Below are positions 59,533-64,000 of a stretch of DNA of 64,000 nucleotides, in pieces. The translations under genes and the position numbers were made by a program. A model generated the notes under the pieces. That model saw nothing but the letters and a program-made list of their open reading frames with translations. It was not told where the DNA came from and did not search any database. Each line of letters opens with the position of its first letter. Within the stretch, counting starts at the first letter, position 1. This DNA comes from Gigantopelta aegis (lineage: Eukaryota; Mollusca; Gastropoda; Neomphalida; Peltospiridae): NCBI RefSeq assembly GCF_016097555.1, contig NC_054712.1:49320187-49384186 (forward strand), given 5' to 3'.

Positions 59533-59742
59533 GATGTGTATTGCGAAAGTGAACACCACTGTCCATGTCAGAAGTTATATGATATGTACAGTGGTGACGG
59601 ACCTTTAATAGAGCTCGTTCAGATTTGGGAAGGTGTTGGACAAGTGGCAGTCCTCATACATAACCCCATGAATGTGACCGGGAGCCAAATAATTGATATC
59701 CATTTAAAAACAATCACGAGCAAACTGTCTAGCTCTATATAG
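59533..59742 (+). CDS. Possible terminal exon of an unknown gene
   Basis: After ATAACCAG, a frame reads MYCESEHHCPCQKLYDMY, then LIELVQIWEGVGQVAVLIHN and ends with TAG at 59740. The balanced composition and hydrophobic pattern look more like protein than nearby noise. There is no recognised domain and no partner exon; it could be part of an unrecognised mobile element. Confidence 0.2.
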   Translation, partial: DVYCESEHHCPCQKLYDMYSGDGPLIELVQIWEGVGQVAVLIHNPMNVTGSQIIDIHLKTITSKLSSSI

Positions 59743-59752
59743 AATGATTTAA

Positions 59753-60090
59753 AGTTAAAGTTTGTTTTGTTTAACGACACCACTAGAGCACATTGATTTA
59801 TTAATCATCGGCTATTGACACACAGTCTTAAACACGAAACTGCTACATGTGTCCTTTAGTAGGAAAGGGTCTTTTGAATGCACCACCCCGCAGACAGGAT
59901 AGCACATACCATGGCCTTTGATATACCAGTCGTGGTGCACTTCCTGGAACGATAATTAGCTCAATGGGTCCACCGGCGGGGATCGATCCTAGACCGACAG
60001 CACCGTATAATCGAACCACCTCAGTGGATATATTATCTCATTGATTTGTTGTAATGTGCTCTAGTGGTGTCGTTAAACAAAGCAAACTGT
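59753..60090 (-). repeat. SINE, family C, with inverted tail copy
   Basis: Minus-strand family C from AAAGTTTGTTTTGTTTAACG to the head near 60020. Then 60035-60090 (GTGCTCTAGTGGTGTCGTTA) is a second family C tail in + orientation, so the two tails face each other. Confidence 0.8.
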
Positions 60091-60636
60091 TTTGAATGCC
60101 CAGTCCCCAACCCACCCACACACACACTGTTATGAACTTGTTTTCACCGTGCCTGTCTGTTCAAGACAGAAAGTCACAATTAATGTTTTCAAACGCTTAC
60201 CTTCATATTTGACAATAGAATTCTGGAAGCGAGAAATTCGACGACTGATATATAGAAAAAAACAACAAAAGGTTCGTGCCGCTTTCCCGTTACAACAAGT
60301 TTTAGGTTGAGTGCAAGGTATTAATAACAGTGTATTAAAAGCGGACTCTTTTGAAATCGACCAGTCCAGAATTTGGCAACATAGAAAAACAACATTTTGA
60401 CTAGTATCGTTGTATGCGGACATTATTTAGATGTTATTCCTTAAGGCGATCGCTTGTGCATAAAGTACGAACAGTCCTCTGTTTAGAGATCCGTGACGTT
60501 ACCACACTATGGCGGAATAGTAGTCGGATATCCAATTGTTTGGTGAATTCGTTTGACTGGGACATTATATTATTTCAGTTTGATTTTTGCAACACCGAGC
60601 CTTTATAAGGGTGAGCTATTACAAAACTATTATAAA
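60091..60636. other. Intergenic, no gene recognised
   Basis: Overlapping short frames on both strands (60092-60310, 60130-60423) carry no known motif. Confidence 0.4.
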
Positions 60637-60943
60637 GAAAGAAAGAAATGTTTTATTTAACGACGCACTCAACACATTTTATTTACGATTTAAGGACCAC
60701 ACAGATAATGAGCGAGGAAACCCGCTGTCGCCACTTCATGGGCTACTCTTTTCTATTAGCAGCAAGGGATCTTTTATATGCACCATCCTACAGACAGGGT
60801 AGTACATACCACGGCCTTTGATATACCAGTCGTGGTGCACTGGCTGGAACGAGAAATAGCCCAATAGGCCCACCGACAGGGATCGATTCCAGATCGACCG
60901 CACATCGAGCGAGCGCTGTACCACTGGGCTACGTCCCGCCCCC
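60637..60943 (-). repeat. SINE, family A, with TSD
   Basis: (GAAA)n and TGTTTTATTTAACGACGCAC to GGGCTACGTCCCGCCCC. Direct repeats AACTATTATAAA / AACTATTATAAA near 60625-60636 and 60946-60957. Confidence 0.95.
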
Positions 60944-61015
60944 AGAACTATTATAAACAGAGCGCCGTAAGCAAACTTTAAATTACATTTGTGTTGAGTA
61001 ATTTACCTGATCCCA

Positions 61016-61399
61016 GGACCGGCTTCGGTGGCGTCGTGGCAGACCATTGGTCTACAGGCTGGTAGGTACTGGGTTCGGATCCCAGTCGAGGCATGGGATT
61101 TTTAATCCAGATACCGACTCCCAACCCTGAGTGAGTGCTCCGCAAGGCTCAATGGGTAGGTGTAAACCACTTGCACCGACCAGTGATCCATAACTGGTTC
61201 AACAAAGGCCATGGTTTGTGCTATCCTGCATGTGGGAAGCGAAATAAAAGATCCCTTGCTGCCAATCGGAAGAGTAGCCCATGTAGTGGCGACAGCGGGT
61301 TTCCTCTCAAAATCTGTGTGGTCCTTAACCATATGTCTGACGCCATATAACCGTAAATAAAATGTGTTGAGTGCGTCGTTAAATAAAACACTTCTTTCT
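61016..61399 (+). repeat. SINE, family B, with 14-bp TSD
   Basis: GACCGGCTTCGGTGGCGTCG head to CTTCTTTCTT tail. Perfect TSD TTTACCTGATCCCA at 61002-61015 and 61400-61413. Confidence 0.96.
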
Positions 61400-61474
61400 T
61401 TTACCTGATCCCATTGCAAATCTATAATTTAATTGTCTTATGTGGGTGCGTGGGTAATTTTTGGCATGTTTCCA

Positions 61475-61552
61475 TCAGATCCGACGCCATATAACCGTAC
61501 ATAAAATGTGCTGAGTGTGTCATTAACTAAAACGATTCCTGCTTCCATCAGA
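61475..61552 (+). repeat. SINE tail fragment
   Basis: CGACGCCATATAACCGTACA through GTGTGTCATTAACTAAAACG; only the last 70 bp of a family A/B copy. Confidence 0.75.
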
Positions 61553-61748
61553 GAAATGTTCAAGCACACCTGTCGTGGGCACAGCATCTGAATTCGCCAG
61601 AGACTTCTGTCGATGCCAGATAATTGTCTTTCTAAATATCTAATTATATTATCCAGGATACATCCATAGAGGCGGAGTATTTTGTTTTTGTTTTAGAGTA
61701 AAGACTCAAGTCTATTAGAGGTCCTTCTCATGAAGTGTTCTTTGACAC

Positions 61749-62132
61749 ACCGGCCTCGGTGGCGTCGTGGTTAGCCATCGGTCTACAGGCTGGTAGGTCC
61801 TGGGTTCGGATCCCAGTCGAGGCATGGGATTTTTAATCCAGATACCGACTCCAAACCCTGAGTGAGTGCTCCGTAAGGCTCAATGGGTAGGTGTAAACCA
61901 CTTGCACCGACCAGTGATCCATAACTGGTTCAACAAAGCCATGGTTTGTGCTATCCTGCCTGTGGGAAGCGCAAATAAAAGATCCCTTGCTGCCTGTCGT
62001 AAAAGAGTAGCCTATGTGGCGACAGCGGGTTTCCTCTCAAAATCTGTGTGGTCCTTAACCATATGTCTGACGCCATATAACCGTAAATAAAATGTGTTGA
62101 GTGCGTCGTTAAATAAAACATTTCTTTCTTTT
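61749..62132 (+). repeat. SINE, family B, with TSD
   Basis: ACCGGCCTCGGTGGCGTCGT head; tail (TTTC)n. Direct repeats GTTCTTTGACAC / GTTCTATGACAC, one mismatch. Confidence 0.95.
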
Positions 62133-62416
62133 TTGTTCTATGACACGTTGTGAGGTTTGGGTGATAGTTACTTGCTACTTATGTGACCATTGATGCTAAC
62201 ATGAAATAGAGGATGTTATATGAGTGTCCATGACAGTCGATGTTTACGACACGAGTGCCTAAATTATCATATTCCAGTCATTGTTTACAAAATAACGTTT
62301 CCTTAATGGCGGAGTAATGTTTGTTCATTACTGTCTTGAAAAACCAAATCACAACCCGTTCTAAAGTGACGTCATATTTATACGCCCATAAGTAAAGAGT
62401 ACACATGTATCAACAC

Positions 62417-62796
62417 ACCGGCCTCGGTGGCGTCGTGGTAGGCCATCGGTCTACAGGCTGGTAGGTACTGGGTTCGGATCCCAGTCGAGGCATGGGTTTT
62501 TTAATCCAGATACCGACTCCAAACCCTGAGTGAGTGCTCCGCAAGGCTCAATGGGTAGGTGTAAACCACTTGCACCGACCAGTGATCCATAACTGGTTCA
62601 ACAAAGGCCATGGTTTGTGCTATCCTGCCTGTGGGAAGCGCAAATAAAAGATCCCTTGCTGCCTGTCGTAAAAGAGTAGCCTATGTGGCGACAGCAGGTT
62701 TCCTCTCAAAATCTGTGTGGTTCTTAACCATATGTCTGACGCCATATAACCGTAAATAAAATGTGTTGAGTGCGTCGTTAAATAAAACATTTCTTT
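62417..62796 (+). repeat. SINE, family B, with 13-bp TSD
   Basis: ACCGGCCTCGGTGGCGTCGT to CATTTCTTTTT. Direct repeats ACATGTATCAACA at both ends. Very similar to the copy at 61749, including the variant GCCTGTCGTAAAAGAGTAGC. Confidence 0.96.
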
Positions 62797-63116
62797 TTAC
62801 ATGTATCAACAGCTGTAAATGGTTTATGCCAAAAAGCTAACATATACACAGTAATTGAATTAATTAGTAATAATCAATTAATGTTTTATTAAATCAATTA
62901 AAAACACATATTTATCAGTACGGCATGTCGTAAATAGCTCGTGACAAGCTTCCACTCGTAGTGAAAATGTTTGAATGAAGAAAGTAGTATCTGTAGAATG
63001 TCGTGTCAGCCAATCAGAAATAAATGTACTCTTACAACAGCCAATCGTTAAACGACAATGCCAGGAGGACATACGATTTAGTTATAAGTTAATATAACAT
63101 ATGAGGGAAATCGTAC

Positions 63117-63404
63117 CAGGGGCGTGCGCAGGAAATTTTGCAGGGGGGGGGGGGGTCGAGGTGTCTGGCGAAGCCGGACACCGCGAGCGCCGCAGGCGCG
63201 AAGACCGTGGTGGTGGGAAAATTCTAATTCTATTCTGAGGTGTTTTCTGCTGGCTAGCCGAGCTGCTTTCTGACCACATTTTTTTGGGAAAGAAATTACA
63301 TTAAAAATCGGGATATGAAAAACAAATTCGCCTTGAGCGGGGGTGGGGTGGGGGGGTGGGTGGTGGTGGTGGTTCGACCCCCCCCCCCCATGCGCACGCG
63401 CCTG
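63117..63404. repeat. Short inverted-repeat element, 5-bp TSD (CGTAC)
   Basis: CAGGGGCGTGCGCAG at the left, TGCGCACGCGCCTG at the right. CGTAC duplicated at 63112-63116 and 63405-63409. Contains G runs near both ends. Confidence 0.9.
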
Positions 63405-63610
63405 CGTACGATAAATATGACCCTCGTTATGCTGAACCTCGTAGGTAATAAACAGCATGTACACGATCAGTGTGTGTTTCTTGTCTAACTGTCGCAAAAA
63501 ATCCTATAGTTACCACATGCTTGACACTATGTGCGCATATTTCAACGTGCTGAAGCTGTCAATAAACTCACCTTCGTTTCCCTCACACAGACGCAACAAT
63601 CACATTACTG

Positions 63611-63893
63611 TTAAAGGGACACACCTTAGTTTTTAAACACTAAGGCATATTTTTGACTATTAGAGCCGTTTTTGATAACTAAAATCATACTTTACTTAAT
63701 TTTTATTGTTTATATTATCCATTTCCGTACGTTCGAAGTGTTTTTGGTCTATTTTTAAGGGTATTTCACCATTTCAAAGTCACAGACTCATGTTTCACTC
63801 AATTGTAACTTTATCCAAATGTGTTACAGGTTTGTAGATTAACTAAACTTAGTGTGCATTTTCATGAGCTTAAACTAGGGTCTGTCCCATTAA
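63611..63893. mobile_element. 283-bp TTAA inverted-repeat element
   Basis: TTAAAGGGACACACCTTAGT at the left; AAACTAGGGTCTGTCCCATT AA at the right is its diverged inverse. Ends resemble the 19633 element (TTAAAGGGACA) but the interior differs. Confidence 0.75.
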
Positions 63894-64000
63894 GCTTTAC
63901 TTTTCTAATTCGACTACTTTATTTATTTATTTATTTTTATATTCGACTGCTGGAAAGCGCGAATAGACGAGTGTTAAGGCCCATTTTGTGATAAACGACC

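Overview
The window is eukaryotic and almost certainly from a mollusc, most likely a gastropod. It contains one large intron-rich gene for a secreted EGF plus fibrinogen-domain protein. Around and inside the gene are dense tRNA-derived SINEs, small inverted-repeat elements, minisatellites, long (CT)n/(TA)n/(TG)n tracts, a non-LTR retrotransposon and a Crypton-type tyrosine-recombinase relic. The SINE types and the fibrinogen-related gene fit molluscs; the species cannot be fixed from sequence alone. There is no bacterial gene organisation.

Left flank (1-15.3 kb): a 104-bp satellite made from a piece of mariner transposase (1-1790) and the transposase end with an intact DD34D spacing (1785-2104); a ~5-kb structure bounded by inverted arms (about 2.69-3.16 kb and 7.04-7.84 kb); SINEs; a repeat that recurs at 23.2 kb; a broken THAP zinc-finger relic beside an inverted-repeat pair (11.1-12.7 kb).

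Main gene (15,440-48,615, + strand): eleven exons can be joined by GT-AG borders into one frame of 562 codons plus stop: signal peptide, coiled coil, five EGF modules on symmetric phase 1-1 exons, then a complete fibrinogen C-terminal domain on five exons, followed by AATAAA. The coding sequence is 1.7 kb but the gene covers 33 kb, because introns 4, 6, 8, 9 and 10 carry tandem arrays. Three of these involve the gene's own exon borders: the intron 6 array resembles and abuts the acceptor of exon 7, the 3' end of exon 8 with its splice donor is repeated six times, and the exon 10/intron 10 junction seeds a 2.2-kb minisatellite. A related array lies in inverted orientation at 57.34-58.61 kb, 9 kb past the gene. 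Intron 4 also holds a ~6.5-kb insertion that splits its array and contains an intact SGNH-hydrolase-like ORF (+) and a 5'-truncated I-type LINE (-).

Right flank (48.7-64 kb): SINEs, a 54-bp array, a Crypton-like recombinase pseudogene (53.6-56.0 kb) interrupted by a 451-bp element and then by a SINE, the inverted minisatellite, and a cluster of three full-length SINEs with clear target-site duplications. No second complete gene was found.
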